Below are positions 1-11,481 of a stretch of DNA of 64,000 nt, piece after piece. The stretch's first letter is position 1, and each line of letters begins with the position of its first letter. The stretch is from Saussurea involucrata. Its lineage: Eukaryota > Streptophyta > Magnoliopsida > Asterales > Asteraceae. The notes beneath the pieces are model-generated. The model ran no database searches, was not told where the DNA came from, and worked only from the letters and a program-made list of their open reading frames with translations. Made by a program: the position numbers and the translations under genes. Location: the NCBI GenBank assembly GCA_033807775.1, contig CM066313.1, forward strand, positions 90,219,484-90,283,483, in the 5' to 3' direction.

Positions 1-101
1 CACCCTCGACCACCATGCCACCACTGTCCACGTTACAACTACGACCCACCCCCACCCACTCCACATACCACCATGGCACTATTGTTGTCGTCATAGGTAC
101 C
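1..101. repeat. CAC-rich low-complexity DNA (left part)
   Basis: Imperfect repeats built on CCACCATGCCAC and TTGTCGTCGTCA words. The same words resume at 918, so this is probably one tract split by the hAT-like sequence at 102-917. No credible coding sequence. Confidence 0.6.
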
Positions 102-917
102 TAGGGGTGTTAACGAGCCAAGTTGAGTCAAGTCGAGTTGCAGGTTATTCGAGCTCGACTTGAAAAACTAGTAGTGGGCTTGAGCTCGCTCGAGCTCAAA
201 TAACTTTCCCACAGTATGGCTCGAGCTTGAATATTTTTTCAATGTTCGAGTTTGATCTCGATACTCGTTTACGGGCTCGAACTCGAGATCGATTAGCTCG
301 CTTATTGGCTCGATCTCAATAATTTTTAATATGATTATGAACATATGAACATGTTTGATTCGAAAAAGTGTATGCTCGGCTCGACTTGACTCGAAAAATT
401 TAATCGAGTTCTCGAAGGGGTCGAGTCAAACGTTGGTGTTATGGAGCTCGACTCGTGAAGTTAAATGAACATAAACAAACGACTTAAATGAACATAAACG
501 AACGAACTTAAATGAACATAAACGGACGAACCCAAATGAACAAAAAACAACCACCATACTCGTCATTTCGTTCGTAAAAAATACTTAAAAAAAGAAAAAC
601 CGGGTTAACTTAGGAGGTATAAAAATATATTCTAAAAGATCAATTTACTTGATGATTATACGTAATATTAATTTCATATTATATAATTATGTTTATATAT
701 ATAAACATGCATAAATGAACATAAACGAACATAAATGAACGAACGTTCACGAACATAAATGAACGAACAAGACCATTGTTCATGTTCGTTCATTTAACTA
801 AACGAACAAAAAAACGTGTTCATGTTCGTTCATTTATTAAATAAACGAACATAAACGAACTTCCCGCCGAACGGTTCACGAACGGTTCGCTGAACGTTCG
901 GTTCGTTTACAACCCTA
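102..917. mobile_element. composite hAT-like non-autonomous elements
   Basis: The left edge reads TAGGGGTGTTAACG and the right edge TTTACAACCCTAA, so the ends form a hAT-like inverted pair. The flanking 8-mers do not match, and the interior changes character near 456: a GAGCTCGA-rich half, then a half built of GAACATAAACGAAC units. Two related elements probably merged, each having lost one end. The right half is closely repeated at 6106-6345. No transposase is present. Confidence 0.6.
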
Positions 918-1470
918 ATTGAGCTGGCACCCACCCCCACCTTACGGACCACCATGCCACTATTGTCGTCGTCACAACTACCACACTTACCCCCTCGTTT
1001 GATCCACCCGACCCGACCCGACCCCCACCCGACCCCACACACATCTACACCCACCAAAGCCCACGGGCCATTATGTCACTACTGTCATCACAGCGTCCAC
1101 CACCACCCACCCCCGCCCCACCCACACCTCCCACCATGTCATTGTTGTCAAAGACTCACAGTGACCACTAACCGCCCACCCACCCTGCCCTGCCCCCATT
1201 CACCTCCAATACCACCAGGGTGGGTGGCTACAACAAGGGGAGGGGTGAGGGTAGGTGGGGATGGCGTGGTAGCTGTGATGACGACAGTAGTGGATGATAG
1301 TTGGTGTGATGGGGGTGTAGTAGGGTGCGGACAAGGCAAATGTGGGGGCGGGGTGGGAGTGGGGCCTATGACGGCTGTAGTGACATGGTGGTGGGTGGGG
1401 GTTGTGGTGGTCGCTGTAACGACAGTAGTGGCATAGTGGTCGGCGGGTGGGGGGGGCGTGGTGGGTAGGC
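918..1470. repeat. CAC-rich inverted repeat
   Basis: Positions 918-1200 are C-rich (CACCCACCCCC, CCATGTCACTACTGTC), while 1215-1470 are the G-rich reverse complement of the same diverged words. Open frames on both strands exist only because the tract lacks stops; their His/Pro/Thr or Gly/Val composition is not protein-like. The tract could fold into a long imperfect hairpin. Confidence 0.65.
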
Positions 1471-1641
1471 ATGGCAATGTGGCGGGGTATACAAATCCCT
1501 GGCCCCGACCCCCGGCAGGTACGGGGAATAAAATCCCCTCCTTGGTCTAGCCCCGGTTTTCGTTCCCTACATCAATACATGAATTTTCTTGTGAACCACA
1601 ATTTTCTTGAAGTTATTGGGTGCAAATAAGTGATTTCACTA
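1471..1641. other. GC-rich transposon fragment, no gene
   Basis: Contains runs of CCCGG and GGGGAATAAAATCCCC. Similar wording occurs near 57710-57880, suggesting fragments of one MITE family. No coding sequence. Confidence 0.3.
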
Positions 1642-2313
1642 GGGGTCATTTGATTTGCAGAATTCGAAGAAATTTGATGGAATTGGAATGACCAAGTTGG
1701 CAAGTTCCAATTCCTTTGTTTGGTTCAATTCTTGAAGTGGATGGAATCCTTTGAATTCCATTAAATACCACAAATCAATGAATTCATCATTCCTTGATCT
1801 AACGGAAGGAATTGAATTCCATCCTTTTGCATTCATTTTAACCAACACCGACCACCCCCTGCCCCACCACGACCATGCAACTATTGTCACTGTCATGCCC
1901 CCATCCCCACCCACCCCACTCTGCTGCCACCCGTACCCTGTTCTACTACTCACCTTACACCCGTGCCAACCCCCTCCTGCCGCCACCCCACCCAGCCGTG
2001 CCCCTTACCCCACCCCACCCCTGCCTAGCCCAACCATCCTACCCCACCCCTGCCCCCTCCACACACCCACCTCCACCCCTCGCTCACGCCCCACCATGCC
2101 CACCCTCCCCACCTCGCCCCCATCCGTGCCACACCCCTCCCCTTCTGCCCCCACCACCGCCCTCCCCCAAACAAAGATGGAGATTCCAATTATTTTTAGA
2201 GATTCCATTGTTCCATCCAACCAAACGCAATCAAAGTTCCAATTCCTTCAAAGTCAAATTCCTTTGATGGATTCCAATTCCACCAAATTCAATTTTGCGA
2301 ACCAAACGCCCCC
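1642..2313. mobile_element. PIF/Harbinger-like MITE
   Basis: The left end starts GGGGTCATTTGATTTGCAG and the right end closes GCGAACCAAACGCCCCC. Beyond this the two ends are complementary over about 100 nt of GGAATTGGAAT-type sequence. Flanks are CTA and TTA, a degenerate 3-bp duplication typical of Tourist-like elements. The middle (1850-2165) is filled with CCCCACCCC low-complexity DNA whose open frames I do not regard as genes. Confidence 0.65.
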
Positions 2314-3140
2314 TTAGAGTTTTACTGGAACCAAAGTTTTGACTCCTTTTTAAGAATATTAACTAAATGTTTTATAAGATAATATAGATATGCAGGAATA
2401 TAGTTACTGACAAAAACATACCCAAGACCAGAAGTTGTAAGCCAAAAGGCGAGTTCATCCGATGTTGAAAACTGCAATATAATGCTACTATACAAACATA
2501 AGATCGACTCTATGAAAGGATTTATGTTGAATTTGCACAAGATCTCAAATGTTAAATTTATTTGAATGTAACACAATCAATCGGTTCACTGCAGGCTTTG
2601 GTCTTATGAGACAGATGATCAAATGCTGCGTCTGTTAGCTTGAAGCATCAGAAACCGTTTTACGGATTTTCTGGTTTGCTTCCTTTCTGCTACATTTGGC
2701 CTCCACAAAAAAGAGACTATATATTTTTTGTTGACACAAAGAGAGATTCGGTTTTTCATTCTTTTGGTAACGGAAGGAAAGGGGCACAAAACAGAAGCAT
2801 TGAGCGTATGCTAGAGGACTCGTACCCGTTCATGAAAAGCTCGTAGAGGATCATGCTCATGTTGTTGGTTTAATCTTGAGAAAAGGGAATGAATGTAAAC
2901 ACATATTTTGGTACACATCAAGATGGATGGTTTCGCCTAAATGTCATGCTACTTGATTTGTAAAGCTTACTGAAGCAACTCCTTCATATAGGTTGTCAGT
3001 TCGAGTTCTTTCAGGTCAACTGGGGATTTTTCTGACTGTTATTTTTAGGGTCCTATGGGATTAGTTGAGGTACGTCCAAACTTTCCCGGATACCCAACTG
3101 TTAAGGTGGGATAAAAACTCATTTTGCCTCGTCCTGTAGG
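2314..3140. other. no recognisable gene
   Basis: Moderately AT-rich. The block 2580-2870 has more balanced composition and several short stop-interrupted frames, so it may be a decayed exon or captured gene fragment, but I recognise no protein in it. Confidence 0.3.
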
Positions 3141-3290
3141 GTGCGTTTGGTACGCAGACATGATAGAATAGAACGGGACAGGACAGGACAGAACAGAACA
3201 AGACATTTGGCTCAAGGAGTTAAAGGTTCTACGAGTAAAAATAAAGTCGCAGCTATTAGTTAAGTTGATCCAAATACACTGAACATGACA
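3141..3290. mobile_element. one-ended MITE fragment
   Basis: Starts GGTGCGTTTGGTACGCAGACA and continues with GGACAGGACAGAACAG words, matching the left half of the complete element at 9538-9933. No partner end is present. Confidence 0.55.
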
Positions 3291-3912
3291 GATTATATAA
3301 TGGATTCTCTGTTTTTTTTCATCACCTGTATTGAACTAGCCTCAAATCGATCCCTCATTTTTAAATGGTTTTGAGCAGTCTCCATAAATGTCCAAAGAAA
3401 CAAACTAGTCGCATCACATGATAACATGCATGGTTAGGTTATTGTCAACTTCGACCAAACTAAACATGTGTTCTTATTGAAAAAGCATGGGAAAAAATTT
3501 ACAATTAGAATCTCGTTTTATTCAAAAAAATACGGAGTAACAATTATTACTATAATTTACAAAACAATTAAAATATTTAATATTTTATACAATATAGGAA
3601 TAGTTGTTGTCTCCTTTAATAATATTTAGAAGAAATTATAAGTTTTTAGAAATGATATTCTTAGCATTTTTATAGATTTTTCAAGATGGATAAAGTATAA
3701 GAGGGTATGTAAAATCTTCAAATCTATAAAATTCTCCAAAAATAATTACAATGAAAAAGAAATATTTTTTTAATATATACCCACTAATAGGAAACTTTGA
3801 AATTAAATTTTTAGAAAAAAGGTAGTATTTTATTAAACAAATAGAATAATACAATCAATATTGTAATTTCTAAAATAAAAAACTTGTTGAAATTATATGT
3901 AATTTTCTTTTA
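3291..3912. other. AT-rich DNA, no gene
   Basis: I see no ORF with protein-like composition, no RNA gene and no clear terminal repeats. Confidence 0.4.
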
Positions 3913-4105
3913 GGTTGCGTTTGGTACATGAGACGGGACAAGATGGGACGTGACAAAAATTCATCGTCCCACGTTTGACGTGACATAAGAAGGACAAAAA
4001 CTCATTATCCCACATTTGGTGCGACATGGGATAAGGACAAGGACTATGACAGGATGAGACAAGATGGAACAAAAGAATTATTTCTTGTTCCACCAAAATA
4101 GGTAG
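3913..4105. mobile_element. second one-ended fragment of the GCGTTTGGTAC MITE family
   Basis: Begins GGTTGCGTTTGGTACATGAGA followed by GGGACAAGATGGGACG-type words. It is clearly related to 9538-9933, but the opposite terminus is missing. Confidence 0.5.
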
Positions 4106-4195
4106 AATAAATGGGACAAAGTGAGTCAGAAACTAAAAAAAAACATTGATTTACCCTAATTTGATATACAACCCTAATGTGATATTTGTTTTAAT

Positions 4196-4746
4196 GTTCA
4201 TCACCACCCATTGCCGCGACCATCATTGGCGGCCACAGGTAGCCACCACCAGCCATCGTCGGCCAACTCTACCTCTTCCTCCACTACAACAACCTCCTCC
4301 ACCACCTTCACAACCATCGTCCATCGCAACCACCACTACCACTGAAGACGACCATCAATAGCCACCGCCAACCACTGTTGGCCACTTGCACCTCTTCTGT
4401 CACCATAACAACCTCATTCACCACCTCCACAACCACCGCCTATCACCTCCACCATTACCATAGTCGACCACCTCCACCGGTCGTCACCACAACCATCAAC
4501 GATCACCAGTATCCACCTCTTCCTCCTCTACCACCTCAACAACCACCATCAATTGCCACCATCACTACCATCGTCGACACCTCCACCTCACCGCTCACCA
4601 CCACCCATCTGCTTCCCACCACTACTTATACGTCCGCCAAATCGACTATAACTACCTCTTCCACCACCATTGTCCACCATCACATCCTCCTCATCACTGT
4701 CGTTCATCAACCATCCATCTGCAAACATACCTCTGCCAATTCATAA
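4196..4746. repeat. CAC/ACC trinucleotide-rich tract
   Basis: Diverged (CCA/CAC/ACC)n with CCACCTCCACAACCACC-type units. The frames over 4146-4746 are His/Thr/Pro-rich and lack any recognisable domain. They are open because the repeat avoids TAA/TAG/TGA. Confidence 0.6.
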
Positions 4747-4940
4747 ATGATCTTCCAAATTGAATCAAACATATTATTTCTTTTGTATGAATCAGTTTTT
4801 TTTTTCAAATTACCATAACTTAATTTCAGTTTTTTTATTCAAACTTCGCAGTGTTATTTATATACGTATTTATGTATACGAAAATTGTATAAAAACTAAA
4901 AATGCTTATAAATTAAGTTATTTATATATATATATATATA

Positions 4941-4970
4941 CTAGCAGTGTACCCGCGCAATGCAGCGGAA
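4941..4970 (-). mobile_element. Helitron-like 3' terminus
   Basis: On the minus strand the sequence ends with a short GC hairpin (CCGC...GCGG), a short spacer and CTAG, followed by T. This is the usual Helitron 3' signature. The body would extend rightwards; I could not place the 5' TC end. Confidence 0.45.
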
Positions 4971-6105
4971 GTTCAAAATGTAAACGACTTTGAAGTTGTG
5001 GCGGGGGCTTAAGGATAACTTTAATACGTTATGTTGATAAGATTTGCAATTAGCTTTTCAACTTAAATCATTTTCAATCAATTAGAGCTATGCTTCAAAT
5101 GACAAGATGGATCAAAAATTATAAAACAATAAATCAAACTGATACAATATAATTTAATTATGTCATAAGAGATAATAAATTAGAGAGAATGAAAACAATA
5201 AATTCTCAGTATTCATTAGTTCTATAAGTGTGGACAATTACATAGAGAGAATGATAAACATAGAAAATATTCTCTATAAATAACTCTAAAGGGAAACTAC
5301 AAGATACTTGAAATTATGGTCCACTCTCACCATATAACATGCTTTTAAGTCTTCAATTAAGCCTGTAATCAAAATAGCCAACATATCCACTAAATTAATT
5401 AGTCCAAAACCAACACCAACACCAAAAACCATATCGAGAAAATCATTAATCCTTACCGTATCAGCAGGTCACAATGTCACATAGGCAAAAAAATGTGAAC
5501 TTGTTTCTATAGTAGTTTCAAACCAAAATCCAACCACCAAAAATCATATTCCCATGGTGTTTCTACCAATACGGCAATACCCAATAATATTATCAATAAA
5601 TCAAACGTTTTTAACTTCCAAAAAGTCTCATCACCATATGCCCAATCTCCATTTTTCATTACCCTTATCCCACAAATTTGGCACAAACTATCAGTAGCTA
5701 TATGATCAGGACCAAGTTTGTATCTCAATTGCTAAAATTGAAATGAAAGCATCTGATCATCATTATACCATTATAAATATTGGTAAAAAAAATAACACCA
5801 ATCGAGATAGAGACTTGCAATACATGTAGCCAACTAAACCAAATAAAAATAACAGCAGCCAACTTCCAGAACATCAAAATAAGTATGACTTGAAGCCAAT
5901 AACAGTAACTGAAAGTTTTGTTCAGCAGTCACCTTTTACCATCTTTTCCCAGTAGTGATGAACACCCATGTTTTGAAATACATGCATATACATACATGTT
6001 CTTGCTGACTTGGTCAACAGTCACTTTTACCATCTTTTGCAAGTAGTGGTAAACACCCATATTATTATTGATTATTGATTTTTTAATTATATTGTTGCTT
6101 TTATG
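4971..6105. other. AT-rich DNA, possibly Helitron body
   Basis: Downstream of the Helitron-like end there is no intact coding sequence. A 73-codon minus frame at 5507-5728 has no recognisable motif. An approximate repeat (CAGTCACTTTTACCATCTTTT near 5925 and 6020) is the only structure I see. Confidence 0.35.
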
Positions 6106-6345
6106 TTAGTATTTAGTTTTTCATTATTATTATAACTAAACAAACATAAACGAACAAATATAAACGAACGAACGTTCACGAACATAAATGAACGAACGGG
6201 ACCTTTGTTCATGTTCGTTCGTTTAACTAAACGAACAAAAAAACTTGTTCGTGTTCGTTCGTTTATTAAATAAACGAACATAAACGAACATAAACGAACT
6301 TCCCGCCGAACGGTTCGCTGAACGTTCGATTCGTTTACAGCCCTA
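6106..6345. mobile_element. right end of the GAACATAAACGAAC hAT-like family
   Basis: Consists of GAACATAAACGAAC and TTCGTTCGTTTA words and ends CGTTTACAGCCCTA. It is nearly the same as 714-917, including the TTCCCGCCGAACGGTTCGC block. The left terminus is missing, so this is a truncated copy. Confidence 0.6.
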
Positions 6346-8331
6346 TATACAGATATGTTCCTGGTCAATCTTGTTTTTAAAATGTCAGGTAGGTCAAAGA
6401 GTGAACTTCTCAAATATTTGGTCAAGCTTATTTATTATGCAACTTTCTATGGATCTGTGATCTAAATTTTTTGGAAGGTGCAAATAAAGTCAAAAAGGAG
6501 CAAAAGAAAACAACAGACCAGTACAAAAAGAATTATCTAACAACAAGTCAACAACCATTAAAAATTCGAGTAATTTAAAGAAAATGTTGAGTGCTTCACT
6601 ATTCTTTGCAAAGTAAAATAAAAAACCATTTGAGTTAACAGATCTCAAGCTCAAAACCATAAACTAATACTTCAGTGAAAAGGATCATAGTGATTCATTA
6701 ATGGAATTGGCATATAAACATGTAATATTTCAGTTCGATGTCAAAAAAAAACGAGGGAGGGTTATCACATGGTTGAAGCTTTGGAACATAAGTTTAGAAA
6801 CTTGCCTCTGTAACTCCCACTTCTGCTTTGAAGTCCAAGCCTTTGACACTCATCTTTCCGATATTAACTGCATACTTAAGGTGTTACTTAACAACTAAAA
6901 AACGCTATTCATTTGTCATGTACTGTTTAACAAGATGCTAAAAGAGGTTCTTCTCTTGATGCTTACCAACAAACTTTTTGAGCATAATTTTTTAGGGTTC
7001 ACAGACTTTCTTCATAACCGGGATAAAACCACAAAAATGAAATCTCATTTACTTTGTATATTAATATGTATATTTTATACATATTAGGGGGAGGCTTTAA
7101 CATTCAGTTGAAAGAGATACTTGCCTTCGAGGGTTTCACATGTGCCAGACATATGCCAACCAAACCAACGCCTGATCCAAGCTGCTCTTTCATGGATCAA
7201 AACAAACACAGAAGAAAAATCATTGTAAGTACTCACAAATGTCAACTTGTTATTATAAATGTGCAATAGCCAGTGGGCTCAATGGACATCAAAGAAACAT
7301 AAGAACCTGCTACAACCTAAGTTTTTTCCATATATTTTAATTTACACATTTCCTGTTAAGTTTCTATTTGCATATGAAACACCCGAAGGCCAATAATTAT
7401 TGTTGAACTTGAACATAGTAACACAGTTGGTAGATTCAAAATCTTCTTTATTGAACAAAATACTTACCTGAATGGGGAACAGAAATATAAGCTGAATAAA
7501 TCTAAGCATAAGAAATAAGAAACAAAAATCATAAATCTAATTTGGTAGATTCAAAATCTTTTTTATTGAACAAAATACTTACCTGGGAACAGCAAACGAA
7601 ATGAGGAACAAAAGTTTTTTGAATCAAACCCTAATCAACAACATGAATGGCCTCTCAAAGACTCAAACCCATTCAACCTTTGATCCTTAAAGAATATTTT
7701 CATTACTGTGTTTCTGAAATGAAGAGATGGAGAGAGTGAGGGATGCGAGCCATAGATAGAGAGGGATGAGATCAAGAAAATTTGAATCAAACCCTAACCA
7801 ACAACATGAATGGCCTCTCAATTGTTTTATTAAAAAAAATCCTTACTCTCTTTGAATATGATCCCAGTTAGTGTTGCAAGCCCTTCGTTTGAATCGGAGA
7901 CCGAGATAACCAAAATCCCAAGATGAAGAGAGAGCCGATAGATGGACATTGATGAATCTGGAAATTAGGGAATGGATGAATATGGGTATTTACAATGCAG
8001 CGTCAAGTTTGAATTTTGAATTCCTTATCAGAATCAAATAGGAGTTGGAAATCACAATAGTCACGAGGGGAGAAAGAAATACACTGTGGATGAAAAAGAG
8101 AACCATGTACATTCCAAACTGGGTGAGAAAGTTGTAAATGGGGGGAGGAAAAAGGCCGGAAGGAAGAAAGAAAAATAGAAAGTTTCAGTTTTGGGCGAGG
8201 TGTATCAAGAAGTTGTACATCATGTTTTCTTCGTTGTAAATTCATAGTTTTTGTTAATTTATGCATAAAATGCTTGTATCATGTGCTTTGTGGGCAGTAA
8301 TTAAGAGTTTTGACATGAATGCATTATAAGG
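6346..8331. other. no recognisable gene
   Basis: AT-rich. A 40-nt direct repeat (GGTAGATTCAAAATCTT...ACTTACCTG) occurs near 7430 and 7543, and an ACCCTAA(T/C)CAACAACATGAATGG block near 7630 and 7790, so a local duplication happened here. The composition of 7085-7270 is more exon-like, but I cannot identify a product. Confidence 0.35.
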
Positions 8332-8334
8332 TAG

Positions 8335-8337
<3 letters not shown>

Positions 8338-8371
<34 letters not shown>
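8338..8371. repeat. (TA)n microsatellite
   Basis: An uninterrupted TA run of about 17 units flanked by AT-rich DNA. Confidence 0.9.
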
Positions 8372-8374
<3 letters not shown>

Positions 8375-8673
8375 TGTGTCACTTATAACTATTATATGGT
8401 ATATAAAATCATTAGACAACTTTTAGGGGTAACTTATTTAGTTTTGTCTTATTCAGTCGTAGTCATACCAAACACTAAACAAACATTTATTTTGTCCGAT
8501 CCAGTCTAATTCTGTTTTATTTTTATTCATACTGAAACTTACAAAATTGTTCTTTTGACAAATTATAGGAACTGGATTAAGCTTTATAATACCCTTTCAA
8601 TTGACGTAGATTGAAGTTCTCTAGTAAAATAAAACTGAGGGGAAGTTAATGCCATTTGACATGAACAATGTAC
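8372..8673. other. AT-rich spacer, no gene
   Basis: No ORF, repeat ends or RNA gene recognised. Confidence 0.4.
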
Positions 8674-8676
8674 TAA

Positions 8677-8935
8677 GGGCATCTTCAATGGGTCACACTA
8701 CATTTTACACCAAATTTCAAAAATAGAGTAAATTTTAGTGTTAATATTAAATCTTCCCCAATGGATAACACTATTTTTTTAAAGTGATGTAAAAAGTAGT
8801 GTAAATGAACATTGTTACACCAAATATAGTGTAATACTATTCATTAGACTAAATTTAGTATAGAAAATAGAGAGCTCATTAGATATGTGAATAGTGTCAT
8901 TTAATGTAAGATTTAGTGACCCGTTAAAGATAGTA
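8677..8935. mobile_element. PIF/Harbinger-like MITE (GGGCATCTTCAATGG type)
   Basis: The left end GGGCATCTTCAATGGGTCAC pairs imperfectly with the right end GTGACCCGTTAAAGATAGTA, and TAA flanks both sides as a 3-bp target duplication. Length 259 bp, no coding capacity. A cousin lies at 37069-37413. Confidence 0.65.
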
Positions 8936-9021
8936 TAAGGAAACTATTTGTAAGAATTTTTCCTTTTTTGTGACTTTGTTTTTAAGAATTCTCTCATATC
9001 CAATCATGTAAAAATTTAAAA

Positions 9022-9302
9022 GGGGTAGGCTAAATAGACCCACTAATTTGCTAAATGCACCCAAAAAGGGTGATTTGACACCCTATAATTCCGTGCCAAT
9101 CATTTTTTATTTAAATATATATATATAATATAATATTATATATATAATATAATATATATATATAATATAATAATATATATATATATAATATTATATTATA
9201 TATATTTAAATAAAAAATGATTGACACAGAATTAGAATTATAGGGTGTCAAATCACCCTTTTTGGATGCATTTAGCAAATCATGGGTGTAATTAGCACCC
9301 TC
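9022..9302. mobile_element. hairpin (foldback) MITE with TA-rich centre
   Basis: Two arms of roughly 100 nt are near-perfect inverted copies (shared TTTGCTAAATGC, AAAAAGGGTGATTTGACACC, AATCATTTTTTATTTAAATA). They flank an AT-only core that is itself largely palindromic. A transcript would fold into one long hairpin. Confidence 0.75.
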
Positions 9303-9534
9303 CATTTAAAAATACTATTATTTACTTTGAGTGAATGAGCGGTGGCATCCAATGATTCGTTTCCAATTTTATATTTGATTCACACATGATTGTTTTCCGC
9401 TTAAACATCAAATCACTCTTTTCCACGTGTCTCAATATACTGCGATTTGAAACACAAAAGTGAAAAAGAGGGAAGAACCGACGTTTTGTGGTTTCCACTT
9501 TTGCCCGACCTAATCCTTGTGTATTAAACGACTT
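9303..9534. other. spacer, no gene
   Basis: No recognisable feature. Confidence 0.4.
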
Positions 9535-9537
9535 TTA

Positions 9538-9933
9538 GTGTGCGTTTGGTACGCAGACAGGATAGGACAGGACAAGGTGGGACAGGACAAAACAGAATAG
9601 GACATAACAGTTGTTCCACGTTTGGTAAGACAGAACTGGACAAAACAGAACAAATAACATTGACCAATTTACCCTTCTAAAATTTAAAGAATGAATAAAA
9701 TATGAAATAGAAGGTTTATTTGATGTTTTAGAAGATAATTAGATTTTATTTTGAGACTATAATTGGTAAAACATAAGGCTGTTCCAGCTTGTTCCATGGG
9801 GTGGGGGTGGAACATGCCTGTTCCAGTTTGTTCCACCTTGTTTCAGTCTGTTCCACATAAAAGTCCTGTCAAACGTGGGACAGTGGATCATGTTCTGTTC
9901 CATTATGTCATGTCCAGTGTATCAAACGCACCC
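9538..9933. mobile_element. PIF/Harbinger-like MITE, complete copy
   Basis: Starts GTGTGCGTTTGGTACGC and ends GTATCAAACGCACCC, with TTA on both sides (9535-9537, 9934-9936). The interior is made of GGGACAGGACA and TGTTCCACTTTGTTCC words in inverted arrangement. This is the intact reference for the half copies at 3141 and 3913. Confidence 0.7.
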
Positions 9934-9936
9934 TTA

Positions 9937-10185
9937 TAGTATTTACAAGTTATTCAAAATATTCATTATAAATTTTTTATTCATAATTATTTAAGCACAT
10001 TATTATTAATCAAAATATTTTATATAACAGCCGGTGGTGAGTGGTGGAGCAAAAAAAAAATCAACCACAGCTGCGTAAATCTGAAATCTTTTATCTGCAG
10101 AGTTAAAAAAGCAAATTCTTATAACTCTAATCTTACATTATTATTTTTTAAGGGTTTGGTGAGAACGAAAGTTGTGGTGAAAATG
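9937..10185. other. spacer, no gene
   Basis: AT-rich; holds the target site of the following retroelement. Confidence 0.4.
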
Positions 10186-10190
10186 ATAAG
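10186..10190. repeat. target-site duplication ATAAG (left)
   Basis: ATAAG immediately precedes the left LTR and recurs at 15270-15274 after the right LTR, as expected for LTR-retrotransposon integration. Confidence 0.95.
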
Positions 10191-11409
10191 TGTTGGTGCA
10201 AGTGTACCACATCTCTATATATTTATATATATTTATTTTGATGATTACAAACACACCGCATTATTGTTTATCTAACAATTTAATCCAAGTGTGCAGTTGT
10301 TGAAGAACACGAAGATTTAATCTGAAGGGTTCAAAGACGGAAGTGTTTACGTCGTCATTATTGTTTATAACTAATAATGATAAACACCCTAAAATAATAT
10401 ACCACTTGGATATTTCTAAAAACCTTAAATAATTTATTTAAATAAGTTTATTAAGAAGATCCAGCAGATTTGGTTGCGTCCTGGAAAGTCCTTTTTCTGA
10501 CGGCGGTATACCGCGGCGGTACAGCCGGTATACCGCGGGTACACTACGGCCGGTATACCGCGGCGGTACAGCCGGTATACCGCGGGTACACTACGGCCGG
10601 TATACCGCGGCTGTTCAGCCGGTATACCGCGGCAGGCTCCGTGTTTGATTCTGATTGGTTGAAGTACTTTTTCGTACGGCCGGTATACCGCGAGTCCCAG
10701 CCGGTATACCGCGGGTACGTAATTCCAGAAGTCAACTTTGCATAGAGCCGTGAGTGTCAGTGTACTTTCTGACCGCGGTATACCGCGGTGTGCAAGGCGG
10801 TATACCGCCAGGTCATGTGACCGTTGGAAGTCTTCATGCTATATATATTACATGCTGGTGATGAAGATCAGCAGACCACAAAGAGAACACACAACAGCAA
10901 CAACCAACAGCAAACTCTCAGCTCTCTCACTCTCACTTATTTTATATATATATATTTTATAAAACACTTTTTATAAAATATCCAAGTGTGAGATATTATA
11001 CAAGAGTGATTACCCATTGTGAGTTATACTCCTCTTGTAAGTATTTGAATAACGGGTGTGTGATCCTGTACATCTCAATAAGCTGAGGCTTAGAGAACCG
11101 TTTACTTTGCTCTGTATTTGGTTTGTATTCTACCGTAAAGAATACATTTATTGGATCGTGTCGGGAAGTGTCTCGGCTGCTGGTTTATCACAGTTGGTGG
11201 TAAATCAGTAAATCTCGTTGTCAAGTATTCTCTTTCCCTTATCTATTTACATTTCCGCTGTGCATTTAAATTATATCTGTTTATATAATTGTTGTATACT
11301 TATTTATTTATACTCTGCTTTATTTATTCTTTATTTATTTGTAAAAAGATTTTTTTTTTGAAAGTAAAAGATTTAAATACAACCTCCCCCCCCCTTAGGT
11401 TGTCCAACA
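10191..11409 (+). repeat. 5' LTR of the gag-only element
   Basis: Starts TGTTGG and ends CCAACA, 1,219 bp. It contains the palindrome array at 10503-10810, a TATA-like TATATATTA near 10838 and a C-run close to the 3' border. Short ORFs inside it are by-products of the repeats. Confidence 0.95.
10503..10810. promoter_or_regulatory. array of ten GGTATACCGC palindromes
   Basis: Ten copies of GGTATACCGC, mostly extended to CCGGTATACCGCGG, with a 47-bp unit directly repeated at the start. The array lies just upstream of the presumed TATA box. Palindrome-rich, CpG-rich LTR promoters are known for Sireviruses; a regulatory or methylation role here is inference. The same array is present in the 3' LTR. 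Confidence 0.7.
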
Positions 11410-11411
11410 TT

Positions 11412-11423
11412 TGGTATCAGAGC
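11412..11423 (+). other. primer-binding site (tRNA-iMet)
   Basis: TGGTATCAGAGC lies two bases after the 5' LTR and is complementary to the 3' end of plant initiator methionine tRNA, the usual minus-strand primer of Copia elements. Confidence 0.93.
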
Positions 11424-11481
11424 GGGGCTTTCAAAAATTTTCTGTTTAAATTTTTAAAGTCATTTCTTTAATTTTTTTTAA

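Noticed and set aside
954..1477. Overlapping open frames of 90-160 codons on both strands
   Set aside because: They lie in CAC/GTG low-complexity DNA that avoids stop codons; the composition is His/Pro/Thr or Gly/Val with no domain.
1751..2317. 188-codon proline-rich frame
   Set aside because: Runs across the terminal repeats of a MITE and its CCCCACCCC filling; not a gene.
4146..4746. Thr/His/Pro-rich frames of 71 and 122 codons
   Set aside because: Product of a CAC trinucleotide tract.
10470..10962. 91- and 74-codon ORFs, repeated identically at 14329-14821
   Set aside because: They translate the palindrome array of the LTRs (repeated PVYRGY-type words); the identical second copy is just the other LTR.
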